DNA from: Vombatus ursinus
Lineage: Eukaryota; Chordata; Mammalia; Diprotodontia; Vombatidae
Assembly (NCBI RefSeq): GCF_900497805.2
Contig: NW_020954636.1
Span: 3,157,363 to 3,221,362 of the forward strand
Direction: 5' to 3'
Length of the DNA stretch: 64,000 nt
The notes beneath the pieces were generated by a model. The model saw only the letters and a program-made list of their open reading frames with translations. It was not told the origin of the DNA and did no database searches. The stretch's first letter is position 1, and each line of letters opens with the position of its first letter. Both the position numbers and the translations under genes were made by a program. Below, piece after piece: positions 53,561-63,935 of the stretch.

Positions 53561-53958
53561 TCATTCCTTCCACTAGTTGAACAGCATTTTCATCTTGATT
53601 AAAATGGTATGGAATAGGGAGGAACAGAATTATACTTGAAGTTAAAAAAAAAAAAGAAAGAAAGAAAAAAACCTAGCTTCTTAATCTTACTGGATAATAG
53701 AGTCATGGGAAGGTCATTTTTATCCCTGTAAATCTTAGTTTTCTCACCTCTTAATGGATCTTCAACTTCTTCCAGGAGTAAGTCTCCTCTTCTAATCTCC
53801 ATAAAAAAAAGATTCAGTCAGTGACTAGGGATGCACTTAGTCTGGGAAGAAGGAAATAATCACCTCTTGGCTCTTCCACCCAAACCAGGAATCCATGGGG
53901 GATTGCTAGAGTCCTTGAAAGATCATGGACTAAATAAGCCAGAATAGGTTGAGAACAA
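53561..53958. other. Unassigned; A-rich run at 53645-53670
   Basis: No gene or family recognised. Confidence 0.3.
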
Positions 53959-53959
53959 A

Positions 53960-55090
53960 GGGAAAAGAGGTGAGGGCAAAGAGATCACAGGTAGCCCCGT
54001 AGAGGCTTCATTCAGGCCCAGTTCTCCCTCCTTGCTTGAGTTAGGAACTGCTTAACCCAACTCCAGCCTTCCAGAGGCCCATGAGTGCAGAAGAATGACT
54101 TTCTTCAGACAGCTCTGAGGCAGGTCCAGCCTTCCTGAGGAAAACAGTGCACAAACACCAGTCAGCCCAAAGCCTAATGTCTGCAGGAGCTTTGCTGAGC
54201 CCCAGCTGCACGTGGGTCCAGCTGCACCAGTGGCCCGAGCCCAGCTGTGGGAGAAAGGCCCTCTGCTAAATCTAAGCCTAGACACTCCCAGAAGCCAGTT
54301 GGAGAAACCTGTGGAGCCTGAGAGTCAGAGAGAAAGATCCAGGCAGAGCTTGCTGTAAGTAGGTGGATTTCCCAGAGCCCTAGGGCAAGAAGGAGCCAAA
54401 CCACAGGGATTATTTTGAAGGAGGGGCCTAGTCTGTCTCATTATGCTGAGGGTCTATCGGGCAGTGCTCCAGCTATTTAGCTCTGGAAATTTGACCCAAG
54501 CCAAGAGTCTTTCCTCCCCCAGATACTGAGGGGAGAAGATGAGCAAACCAAAGAAAATTCAAATTTGAGAGTAGCCCAGGGGGTGAACCCTGAAGAAAAT
54601 AGCAAACATATATCAAATTCACATAAATCCTCAGAGGAAAGAAAAAATCTCCTGGCTACAGGGACTGAAGGAGTACCTGGAAGAAATTAAACAAAGGATA
54701 GAGAATGGGGAAGCTAAGAGTAAAGAAAAGCAAGGAAATCTGTCGCCTTGGAACAGGGGGTCAAAGCCTGACTGCAATAACTGAATGCCTTGAAAATTAG
54801 AATGGGCCAGACAGAAAACTGAGACTCTAAGACAACAAGAAATCTTAAAATCAAAAGATTGAAAACAAACAGAAGAAAGAAATACAGTTTCAAAAACAAT
54901 TGAACTGGAAAATCGGTCAAGAAGAGAGATCCTAAGAATTATCAGACTATCTGAAAATTATGATGAGAAAAAAAAAGTCCAGATATCTAGTTTCAAGAAA
55001 TTACAAATTAAAATTATCTAGAACTCTTAGAAAAGAGAGCAAAGTAAATATAGGAAGAAACCGTTGATTACCTCTTCAAAGAAACCTCTC
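53960..55090 (+). repeat. L1 LINE 5' end: 5'UTR and part of ORF1
   Basis: 53960-54540 is a GC-richer 5'UTR-like block. From about 54540 the sequence resembles L1 ORF1: 'atgagcaaaccaaagaaaat' near the likely start, then an A-rich coiled-coil-like part. In the plus-strand frame near 54900, the residues 'ELENRSRREILRIIRLSEN' correspond to the conserved start of the ORF1p RNA-recognition domain. The frame is interrupted and the copy stops within ORF1; no ORF2 or 3'UTR follows. The minus-strand ORFs in the 5'UTR are chance. Confidence 0.75.
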
Positions 55091-55234
55091 CAAAAAGTAA
55101 GTCCAAAAGACTCTCGTAGAGATTGACTATCTCCTTCCACCATCTTTAGTATCTGTTGCAGATCTGGTTGAAATGAAAGTCTTTCTGAGGTCTAAGACAA
55201 CATTCTCTCCGCTAGGCTGCCTCTATCCTTTGTA
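55091..55234. other. Unassigned
   Basis: A short stretch between the L1 5' fragment and the next MIR; nothing recognised. Confidence 0.3.
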
Positions 55235-55395
55235 AATATGGAGATAACGGTATCTATAGTACTTATTACACGTGTCATTGGGAGGATCAAATGAGATAAT
55301 GTATGTAAAGTGCAATACTCATTCATTCAACAAACATTTATTATATAAATGTCAGTTACTATTATTATGTCCTGAGAGTGCTAACCATCTTTCAT
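55235..55395 (+). repeat. MIR-type SINE
   Basis: 'gtaaatatggagataacggt', 'cattgggaggatcaaatgag', 'ataatgtatgtaaagtgcaa', 'gtcagttactattattatg', with an extra 'cattcattcaacaaacattt' phrase in its tail that looks L2-derived. Confidence 0.65.
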
Positions 55396-55549
55396 GAATA
55401 TTGGTCTGCTTGGCAGCTATATTGCTGTCTATAAATTGATTATTAAATTGGTTTGCTATGAACTAGCCTTGTGCAAGTTTGGGCTTCCACAGCATATTTC
55501 CCAGAGCCTGATAACTCCTGGATAAGCTCTCAATTAAGGTTACAGATTT

Positions 55550-55690
55550 AAAGTTCAATTTGATAAACATTTATGAAGCTCTTGCTATGCTCACAACACA
55601 TCATAAAGATCCTGGGGAAGATATAAATTAGACATTTCATTCCTTGACTTCATGGAGCTTATAATCTAGTTGGGAGGAAGTGAAGTATAA
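55550..55690 (-). repeat. L2-type LINE 3' end
   Basis: 'atttgataaacatttatgaa', 'gctcttgctatgctcacaac', 'gatcctggggaagatataaa', 'catggagcttataatctagt' in antisense. Confidence 0.65.
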
Positions 55691-55691
55691 G

Positions 55692-56285
55692 TGTGGTATA
55701 GGGTAAAGAACATGAGCCTTAGAAGTCATTTTGACTATTATAAATTCCCAATTTAATTAAAGAGGACATAGAAAGGAAGATGCTTTCTGCATCCAAAGAA
55801 AGAACAGATAAATAGAAGTATGTATAGAATGGTTTTACATATGTGTGTATAGATATATAGTATATACATACACACACACACATATGCACACACATATATA
55901 TTTGTGTCAAATGGTAGCCACCTCTAGGGTGGGGGTAGGAAAAAATTTGCATGATAACTTTGTTATATATTTAAAAGGAATAGCAAGTTGTAAATAATAG
56001 ATTTGCAGTTTTATGTGCAATTATCTTTTTTATTATACTATCTTACATAAATACTTGTTTTATTCCATAAATTAAAAAAAATAAATAAAAGAATCAGAGA
56101 CCTAAGTTTGAAATCCAGCTCTGATATTAGCTGTGGGACACTGGCAAATCACACAAGTTCTCCGAGCCTCAGTTTCATTACTGTGAAAAGGAGATACTAA
56201 TAGTTGCACTCCCCATTTTTTGAGGGAAAGCACTTTGTAAAACTTAAAATTACTATATAAATATGAAGTACTATGATGTCACATG
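55692..56285 (+). repeat. MIR/THER1 SINE split by a LINE 3' end
   Basis: Left piece 55692-55730 ('gtggtatagggtaaagaaca', 'tgagccttagaagtca'). Right piece 56091-56285 has 'agaatcagagacctaagttt', 'gaaatccagctctgatatta', 'gagcctcagtttcattactg' and 'aaagcactttgtaaaactta'. Confidence 0.75.
55735..56090 (+). repeat. LINE 3' end (L1-like), nested in a SINE
   Basis: 'gatgctttctgcatccaaag', 'aaagaacagataaatagaag', 'gtcaaatggtagccacctc', 'ttgcatgataactttgttat', 'gaatagcaagttgtaaataa', 'cttgttttattccataaatt' and an A-rich tail. A CA/TA simple repeat has expanded at 55835-55905. The SINE phrase around 'agaatcag' is restored on removal. Confidence 0.7.
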
Positions 56286-56329
56286 GAGGTATATAATTGT
56301 TATACAAAACAAACCATGGTAAATGCATA

Positions 56330-56512
56330 AAAGCACTGTGTTTGTAGTTAAAGGACCTGTGTTCAAGTCCCACCTCTTTAATTTGCTATCTCAGTGAACT
56401 GTGAAAGTCATTTAGACTTTCTGGCCCTTGGTTTCCTCAACTGTAAATTGAGAATGTTGGTTAGGGAATCTCTAATGCCTCTTCCAGTACTAAGATTCTA
56501 GGAATCTAGGTA
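56330..56512 (+). repeat. THER1-type SINE
   Basis: 'gcactgtgtttgtagttaaa', 'gttcaagtcccacctcttta', 'cttggtttcctcaactgtaa', 'gggaatctctaatgcctctt', 'ccagtactaagattctagga'. Confidence 0.75.
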
Positions 56513-56539
56513 GAAAAAAAGAAAAGGGCAGGCTTTGCG

Positions 56540-57205
56540 GGAAGAAGAATTATTACTGACTCAAGAAAGAAAGATAAAATTTCATCTGAGGCTTGAATAA
56601 CAGGTTATATTTCAGCAAGTAGAGAAGGGAGAAAAGGATAAGAGTTCATTCCAGGCTAAGGGAGTGATATGAGCAAAAATGTAGAGTCAAGAAAGAATTG
56701 AATGTTTCCAAGAAATGGTGAATAGGCCAGCTTGTTTAAAGCATAATGTACATGGTATTGAGTAATATGAAACATGGTTAGAGTGATGGAGTGACACTGG
56801 GTAGTACAGAGACCTGAATACTTTGCTAAGAAATCTGGACTTCATTTGGTAAACAATAGGAAGACACTGAAATGTTTTAAGTAGGGAGTTATATGATCAT
56901 ATTTGTAAATAAGGAGGATTGATTTTGTTGTGTTAAGGATTTATTAGACATAGTTGGAAAGAGAGTGGCTGATTAATAGGTTATTGCATGGTTCAAGCAA
57001 TTGATAATGATGCCCTAGACTGGGGTGGTAGCAATGAGAATAGAAAGGAGAGGATGGATTCCAAAGATGTTGGTAAGATACAACTGATAGACCCTGATGA
57101 CTGGATATAGAGTTTAGGAGGAGAGAGAGAGGGAAAATGAAAGATAATGAGACTTTGAGATTATATGTCTGAGTAAATGGTGGGATGATGGACTGGAGAC
57201 AATGA
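56540..57205 (-). repeat. L2-clade LINE, 3' half, about 660 bp
   Basis: Antisense: 'gagttcattccaggctaagg', 'aatactttgctaagaaatct', 'ggacttcatttggtaaacaa', 'agtagggagttatatgatca', 'aggttattgcatggttcaag', 'ccctagactggggtggtagc', 'gaaagataatgagactttga'. Continuous over the region from the RT C-terminal side to the 3' segment. Confidence 0.8.
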
Positions 57206-58382
57206 TTAGCCAGGCTGTAGGTGGCTGTGTTAATGATCAGTGTTTCAGGGCTTCCTGGACTCTATCTCATACAGTAAACTTGGGTTTGGTCTCATAAGGT
57301 CATGTTATCTTTGTATGGAAGATCTGAACAATGAGACTTCTCACAAAGTTGAAGGGATGTTAGAGACTGCCAAAGAAATCTTTGAACTTTTACCGGGAAG
57401 GTAAGAAAGTTACGATATGCTTGACTTAATGATGAACAAGGATTTCTTCTACTGGGGGAAGAGAGTTTCTCAAAATGAAGATCATGCTGTTAGTTCAATT
57501 GGTAAGCCACAAATGGATCTAATCCCCCAGAAGGGCTTAATTTAGTACATGGCCTTTCTTCTATGGGGAGGAATTCATATAGCATCTTGCCTGCATTGTG
57601 AGGAGGGCTGTCGTCACATATAGTCACATAAGACACTGACCAAGGAGTTCCCCAGGGAAAACTGAACCTTTTAGGTTTGCTATTCTGAGAGGCAAAAGTG
57701 CCCTGGGACTACAGGGTGGGGAGACGTTGCAATGATGTGAATAGAGAGAGAGGTCCAGTAGGCATTTTGAAATGCAAGTCAAGAGTCTAGCAATTAGGCA
57801 TTTGAAGTTGGCTAACCCCATGGACCACTGACTTTGCCTACCATGGATCCTTAGCAGAGGCCTGTCTGGACATTACAGGACTTTCCCTCCTCAAAAGGAT
57901 TAAAAAAGATAACAGTTTAACATTTCCCTCCATTGCTTTGTCTTCCTGAGCTAACATAGATTTACTCCAAAGTTTCTGTTTCCTAAATCTCCTCATAATT
58001 TCTGATCTAATTAGTAATAAGGCCATATAATTCAGATAAAAAATAAGATAAATTTCAGTTGTTTAGATCTATATGCTTATTTGAGAGTGGGGGAACAGAA
58101 GAGAGGTGGAGCGAGAGAATGAAAATGGGTTGTGATATATAGGGATTAAAAACAACAAACAGGACAGAGACTACTGAGGTTCAAAGTACTAGGCTTTTAT
58201 TCTCCCGTAAGGGGGATTGAACTGTTTTGAGAGAATCTTATGGTTTCAATTTATCTATACTTTATAGGATCTTCAATAGCGAAGAAAGATAAAAATACAT
58301 GACTCAGGACCAGCCACTAACTGGCTGTCATATGTAAAGTAGGAGTTTAGGTAAGCAGACAGTTTTCTGAGGCAAGTGTTGC
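57206..58382. other. Unassigned
   Basis: About 1.2 kb with no recognised repeat or gene; minus-strand ORFs of 62-65 codons near 57624 and 57838 lack features. Confidence 0.3.
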
Positions 58383-58625
58383 TGTTGTTGTTCAGTCATG
58401 TCCAACTCTTCACCACCCCATTTGGGATTTTCTTGGCAAAGATAACGGAGTGGTTTGCCATTTCTTTCTCCTAATCATTTTACAGATGAGGAAATTGAGG
58501 CAAACAAGGCCAAGTGACTTGCCCAGGGTCTCACAGCTAGGAAGTGTCTGAGGCCAGGTTTGAACTCTGGAGGATGAGTCTTCCTGGTTCCAGACCTAGT
58601 GCTCTGTCCGCTGTGTCAAGTTGCC
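58383..58625 (-). repeat. WSINE1/MAR1-type SINE
   Basis: Antisense and near full length: 'tgttgttcagtcatgtccaa', 'accccatttgggattttctt', 'cagatgaggaaattgaggca', 'gggtctcacagctaggaagt', 'tgctctgtccgctgtgtcaa'. Confidence 0.88.
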
Positions 58626-58639
58626 CTATTATGGATACT

Positions 58640-58890
58640 TGGCTTAGATATTAAAGATCTTCTAGGAGGAGCAAGGAAGAAAATACTTTTCACAATTAGC
58701 AATAAGGAAGAGCTCTGGATCAAACAAGGGATATCACAGAAGATAAACATTTTGATTACATAAAATTTAAAAAAAAGTTTTGCTGAAATGAAACCAATGC
58801 AGATAAGATTATAGGGGAAATAGTTGACTGGGGAAAAATATCTTTGCAACAAATTTCTCTGATAAAGGTCTCATATCCATAACATGTAAG
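58640..58890 (+). repeat. L1 LINE ORF2 internal fragment
   Basis: Sense-strand ORF2 piece just before the Cys-rich C-terminus: 'gaagagctctggatcaaaca', 'gggatatcacagaagataaa', 'cattttgattacataaaatt', 'gttgactggggaaaaatatc', 'tctgataaaggtctcatatc'. Corresponds to the 'DYIKLK..FC..WEKIF..SDKGLIS' segment. The L1 3' end does not follow, so only an internal fragment is left. Confidence 0.7.
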
Positions 58891-59519
58891 GAACCAAGGC
58901 AAGTAGCTTTAGACAATTTTATTCCCCCAATAATCCTTGCCCAGTCAGTTCAAAGGCTTCTGTCTGCTTCTGAATGAGAGGTGGAATATAGTCATAGAGT
59001 GAGGGAAGGTCACATGCACAGGGCTGGTTAAAGGAAGGAGATAAGAAAGTACAAGTATACCTACCTTCCAAGGATAGAGTCCATCCCAGAGGAGAAGTTA
59101 ATCCTTCACTTTTTATAGCCAAATCTGGCAGATATTTCTATCATCTAGTGAAACTTTCATGTCTTCTGCCCACTTCTTTTAACACTATTTTTTATTCTCA
59201 CTATGACCTCTAGTCACCCCATTCTTCTTTGTTCTCCTAAACTATCAATTATGCTCAGGACTCAGTTTTCTCTTTTCATTGTTTTGGCCCTATGATTAAC
59301 CAATTCAGCTGTACTGACTTCTATAGCCTTGAATCTCTTGCCTCTTTTCCCTAATATCATTCATGTCCTGCCAACCGTCAACCCTGGCCAACTCCATCAT
59401 AGGCCTTTTCTGTTTATAATTCCTCTTTTCTCTAGTTTCCAAGGAAGAGACCCTTCTGCATAAAAAGAGTAGTTCCTATTTTTGTGTCTTAATCACATCT
59501 GTGTGTGTGTTTTCATGAG
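58891..59519. other. Unassigned; may be the upstream end of the next L2
   Basis: No confident landmarks. Pyrimidine-rich composition from about 59180 resembles the coding strand of L2, so the LINE may begin here. Confidence 0.35.
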
Positions 59520-61095
59520 ATAGAATGATCCTTAATCTGTCCCTTTTTACCTGCTTCTCCGCTGTCTACAAACATGCCTAGACCTTGCCCATCTTTAAAA
59601 TTGATCACTTGACTTTACTATAGTTCTAAGCTGTAATTTTCTATCTCTCCTCACTTCTACTGCCAAACTCCTGAAAGAAATATTTATGCTTACTCCCTCC
59701 ACTTCATCACCCACTCACTTCCTAATAAGCCCTTTCAGTTGGGTCTGACCCTACCATTCTACTAAAAATGCTTTTACCAAGTTGACTAGTGATCTCTTAA
59801 ATGCTAAATCTAAGGACAGTTTTTTAGTCTTCTTCCTCCTTTACCTCACTGCAGCATTTTACACTGTTGACTCATCATTCTTCTAAAATATTCTGTTTTC
59901 TTTTTGCATTTATGACCTTAGTCCTTGCTGGTTTTCCCAAGCTATTTGATTACTTTTCTGTCTCTTTTGTAGCTTCATTATCTATCTCCTGGCTCTTAAG
60001 CACAGGTGTCCCTAACACCCTGTCCTGAGTCTTCTTTCCTCTCTACTTCTCCTTTGGTTATTTCAGCAGCTTTCAAATATCATCGTTATGCAGATGACTC
60101 CCAAATGTCTATATTCAGTCCTAATTTATCTCTTGAATTTGAGTCCCACATTGCCAACTACATGCTGGACATCTGTGCCTGGATAACCCATTGGCATCTT
60201 ATCACCTTTCCTCTAAATTTATCTCTCATACAGACTTCCCAGTTTTTGTTAAGGGCACTTTCATTTTTTCGAGCTACCCAATTTTATAATCTCAGTTATC
60301 CTCAACTCTTCTTTTTCCTTTGACTCTCACATAAAACCAGTTACCGGGAGATTTTGTATTTATAATATCTTTGGCATCTATCCATAACTCATAAACCAAC
60401 TCCCTAACTTAGGGCCTCATGTAATAAATTACAAATTGGTTGTCCTGTGTCTAATCTATCACTTCTCCAGTCCATCATTTATAAATCTTCCAAAATAATC
60501 TTCCCAAGAAATAAGTCTGACCAAGGCATTCTCTGACTTGAAGGCCTTCCGTGTTTGACTATTGCCCCTAGGAGAGCATACGGAAGCCCTCCACAATCTG
60601 GTTCCAATCTATCTTTCCAGCTTTATTTTACATTGCCCCCTTTGCAAACAATGTTCTAATCAAACTAGACTCTTAGCTTTTTTCTGAACTCAACATTCCA
60701 TCTCCCATCTCAGTGCACTTGTATATTATCCATGCCTGGAATGAATAATCTCTTCATCTACTTTACTTGCTTTGCTTCAATATTCAGCTCTGTTTCCATC
60801 TTCACCATTAAGTTTTCCCTGGTTATCCCATTAAACACAAAATTAAAATAGATCTGAGAAAGCAAAACTTATATACAAAAAAAATAACACTGGTCTTGAG
60901 GCACTTGCTAATTTGTTAGTGTTTTTTCCCTTTTTTACTTAATTTGTTTACTTAGCTGTGTTTTATTTATTCCTTCACTAGACTGTAAGACCTTCATTTC
61001 AGTAACTGTTTCATTCTTGTCTTTGTATATCCAGAGCCTAGCACAGTGTCTTGCATGTAGCAGGTGTCTAATAAATATTTTTTTTAATAGAATTG
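59520..61095 (+). repeat. L2-clade LINE, 1.6 kb, with reverse transcriptase motifs
   Basis: Sense-strand L2 running from the RT palm to the 3' end. Around 59820-59872 a decayed motif A (consensus LDLSAAFDTVDH) is readable. The plus-strand ORF 60006-60323 contains 'YHRYADDSQMSIFSP', the RT catalytic YADD motif C of the CR1/L2 clade, followed by 'HIANYMLDICAWI'. Later landmarks: 'ctgacttgaaggccttccg', 'ccacaatctggttccaatct' and the terminus 'ccagagcctagcacagtgtc', 'caggtgtctaataaatattt'. A segment of about 75 bp at 60845-60917 is foreign to L2. Frames are broken; inactive. Confidence 0.88.
60845..60917. repeat. Unidentified short repeat, copy 1
   Basis: 'gatctgagaaagcaaaactt' ... 'cttgaggcacttgctaatt', interrupting the L2 copy. 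Related copy at 61590-61655. Confidence 0.7.
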
Positions 61096-61104
61096 AATAG
61101 TAGA

Positions 61105-62345
61105 CTTTCAGGGAAAGATAATCAGCTTGACTTTGGACTTGTGTGGTTTGAAGTGCTGTTGGGATATCTAAATGGAAATTCCAGAAAAGAGATCAAGATG
61201 TGGATCTCGGAGCTTTGCAGAGTGATCAAGGATAGAGACAGAGATTTTTAAACCTTGTAGAAATGACAGCTAATAGACAGATTTTTGAAACACGGACTTG
61301 GTGGAGGTAGGAGGGTTTGACGTTAAAGGATGAAGATGTTGCAAAGTTTTTTCAGTATGGAGGAAAGACTAGTAAAGTGGTAATAGATGGATAGTATCAG
61401 TCTCAGTAAAGTAGGAGACTAGGTTATGTGCTATTATTGTGACTCTAGGGTTGGTGTCTTAAGGAGAGAAGAAAAAAAGGTTTGGAACTGTTATTGTGCA
61501 TGGAGAATGAGACAAATAAACATTAGGAGGGAAATAAATGGATTGCCAAGCAACATTGAGGGTCTAGTTGAGGTTATGAAACAGAATAATAGTGGATCTG
61601 AGAAAGCAAAACTTATGTAAAGAAAAGTAACAACAGTTTTGAGGCCTTTACTAATCATTGACCTGTCCCCTCACAATAACAGTAAGAGATTTGGTTGTAT
61701 CTACTATCTAATTTTCATCTTGAATAAGTGAACTTGAAACTCAAAATAGGTCTAATAAAAAGTTCTATATGAGTTATAAATTTGGCAGCTCAATGAAGGA
61801 CCGAAGGAGAGGAATGATCATAAAATGTACTGGAGATGAGGAGAACAATAAATTAATAGATCTTAAGGTACTACCAATCCTCTTCATGTACATCCTGGGA
61901 GATTTCTTTGGAGAAAACACTTTAAGAATAATTTCTTTTATTATTACTATTATTGAAGAATGGAAAATAAGTGTATGGAAAAGATGAAATATTCTTACTT
62001 GTTTCTTTTGTACATTTATGTACTTATTAAATTTCTTAGGGATATACCCTTGACTTACAGACCAATTCAGTTCAATCCATATAGCTCATATAGCCTTGAA
62101 CTAAGTAGGAACTTACTTGGAAGCTTGTTGAGTCTGAATTTAAGTATGTGTCGAGCACTTAATGTGTGCATAGCACTTTTCTGGGTTGAAAATATGAGAA
62201 GAGGATAATCAGCAGTGTCAAAGGCTACAGAAAGGTCAAAAAGGATAAGAATGGAGAAGAGGCTATTAGATTTGGCCATTAAGAGATCACTGGTATCTTT
62301 GGAGAGAGAAGTTTCAATCAAATGATGATGTTGGAAGCCACCTTG
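61105..62345 (-). repeat. L2-clade LINE RT region with a large internal insertion or gap
   Basis: Outer pieces match antisense L2: 61115-61250 ('gaagtgctgttgggatatct', 'aaatggaaattccagaaaag') and 62200-62345 ('cagcagtgtcaaaggctaca', 'gaaaggtcaaaaaggataag', 'aagagatcactggtatcttt'). The minus-strand ORF 62067-62321 carries RT motif A as 'LFDLSVAFDTADYPLL'. The middle, about 61255-62195, does not resemble L2 and is unassigned apart from the short repeat at 61590. Confidence 0.75.
61590..61655. repeat. Unidentified short repeat, copy 2
   Basis: 'gatctgagaaagcaaaactt' ... 'ttttgaggcctttactaat'; same order and orientation as 60845-60917, roughly 80 percent identical by eye. Confidence 0.7.
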
Positions 62346-62675
62346 ATGTTAAGGATTGTTTCATTTTTGTCTTTGCATCCCCTACATTTGCTACATAGTT
62401 CAGTCATTTGGTCATATTCAAGTCTTCATGACCTCCATATGGGGTTTTCTTGGCAAAGATACTAGAGTGGTTTGTCATTTCCCTCTCCAGTGGAGAAGGC
62501 AAACGGAAGTTAAGTGACTTGCCTAGAACCACACAGCTAGTGAATATCTGAGGCAAGATTTAAACTCAAGTCTTCCTGACTCTAGGTGCAGTACTCTACC
62601 CACTGAACCATCTAGCTGCCTCTCTATGCATTTGGTACATAGCATTTAATAAGTGTTTGTTGATCAATATTTCTA
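62346..62675 (+). repeat. L2-type LINE 3' end split by a SINE
   Basis: Left 62346-62398 ('aaggattgtttcatttttgt', 'ctttgcatcccctacatttg'); right 62628-62675 ('ggtacatagcatttaataag', 'tgtttgttgatcaat'). Confidence 0.75.
62399..62627 (-). repeat. WSINE1/MAR1-type SINE with about 15-bp TSD
   Basis: Antisense: 'cagtcatttggtcatattca', 'ggggttttcttggcaaagat', 'actagagtggtttgtcattt', 'accacacagctagtgaatat', 'ctacccactgaaccatctag'. Flanks acatttgctacatag (62384-62398) and gcatttggtacatag (62628-62642) agree at 13 of 15 positions. Confidence 0.85.
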
Positions 62676-62689
62676 TAGCACTTTACATT

Positions 62690-63390
62690 TTATGACAGAA
62701 TCGAGATTCAGGAAGATCTTAGAAATAATTTAATAAAATGAAATTCAATAGGGGATAGATGTAAAACCTTATACTTAAGTTTGAAAAATCAACCTCACAA
62801 GTACAAGATAAGGCAGGTATAGATATATAGCAATTTATCTGTAAGAGATGTGGAAGTTTTAGTGGACAAACAGCCCAGTGTGCTATGAATACCAAAAAGG
62901 CTAATGCAGTCTCAGGCTGCATTAACTGAGACACAGCATTCAGGCCTAGGAAGCTGACAGTCCTGCCATAATCTGGCCTGATCAGAGTACATATGGAGTA
63001 CTGTGTTCAGTTCTGGTAGCTGTATTTTGGGAAGCACATTAATAACCAGGATGACTAAGGGGCAGGAGATACTGCTCTATGAGGACTGGTTGGATGGACA
63101 GTCAGTGTTTAACCTGAAGAAGAAATACTTGGGGCAGGGGTGGGGGGAGTGGGAGGAGAGGGAACCTAGTAGTTTTCCACAATTATTTGAAGGATTGTCA
63201 CATGAAAACAGGATTGAACTCTGCTTGGCCCCAAAGGGCAGAAATGCGAGCAATGGGTATAAATTTAAATTGAAAAGTGGTAAATTTTATATTGACATAA
63301 GGGGAAAAAACACCTGCCTAACAATGATAACTATTCAAAAGTGGAATGGGCAGCTTCTGGAGAGGACAGATTTCCCTTTGGAGTGATAGC
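62690..63390 (+). repeat. L3/CR1-clade LINE 3' region
   Basis: Sense-strand CR1-like sequence: 'aataggggatagatgtaaaa', 'tggaagttttagtggacaaa', 'aaaaaggctaatgcagtctc', 'ggctgcattaactgagacac', 'tggagtactgtgttcagttc', 'tggccccaaagggcagaaat', 'caaaagtggaatgggcagct'. These are typical of mammalian L3 and avian CR1 3' regions. The terminal octamer tail is missing. The 127-codon ORF at 63003-63386 is not the LINE protein frame and has no features. Confidence 0.75.
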
Positions 63391-63604
63391 ACCAAATAAT
63401 GGATACTGGACAGCAGTATGGTGCTATGGATATAATTTGCCTGAATAATACAGGCCTTGCCCTAAAGTTATGGATCAGGCTTTCTGATTTACCTCATATA
63501 CATTGTTCCAATATGTTGGAGTCTGTTTACTTTGGAGACTTTTTTGTGGGGGTTATGGCCCTGCGTGATATTTACTCATCTGTACCAGAAGTTTTTTGAA
63601 TTAA
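63391..63604. other. Unassigned
   Basis: Nothing recognised between the L3 and the next LINE end. Confidence 0.3.
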
Positions 63605-63935
63605 TTTATTTTTCAAAGAGAGTGAATTTATTTTCTCTTGCTCCCACCTTCATCTCCTACTAAAAGAGAAAAGAAAAACAAAGCCTCTGTAACAAATCCA
63701 TAGCCAAGCAAAACAAATTTCTCCATTGGCCACATCCAAAATGTGTTCCATTCTGTATATTGGGTCCACTATCTCTCTTCTAAGAAAGTGGACAGATTCT
63801 TCATTAGTACTTGGGGATCATGGTTAGACATTGGGTTACAGTCAGGGAGAGCTCATTGGGTGCTGCTAGAATTGTGAAGCTTAAGCAATCATCTCTTGGG
63901 GTGACTTCATTCCAGGTTAGCTCTGCTAAAAGAGA
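63605..63935 (-). repeat. L1-like LINE 3'UTR (tentative)
   Basis: 'ctcttgctcccaccttcatc', 'aaagcctctgtaacaaatcc', 'aagcaaaacaaatttctcca', 'ttggccacatccaaaatgtg', 'catggttagacattgggtta'. From memory this matches a 3'UTR-like block repeated in marsupial genomes, in antisense; the exact family is uncertain. Confidence 0.5.

Noticed and set aside
63003-63386. 127-codon plus-strand ORF
   Set aside because: Lies in an L3/CR1 3' region and does not resemble the LINE protein; chance frame.
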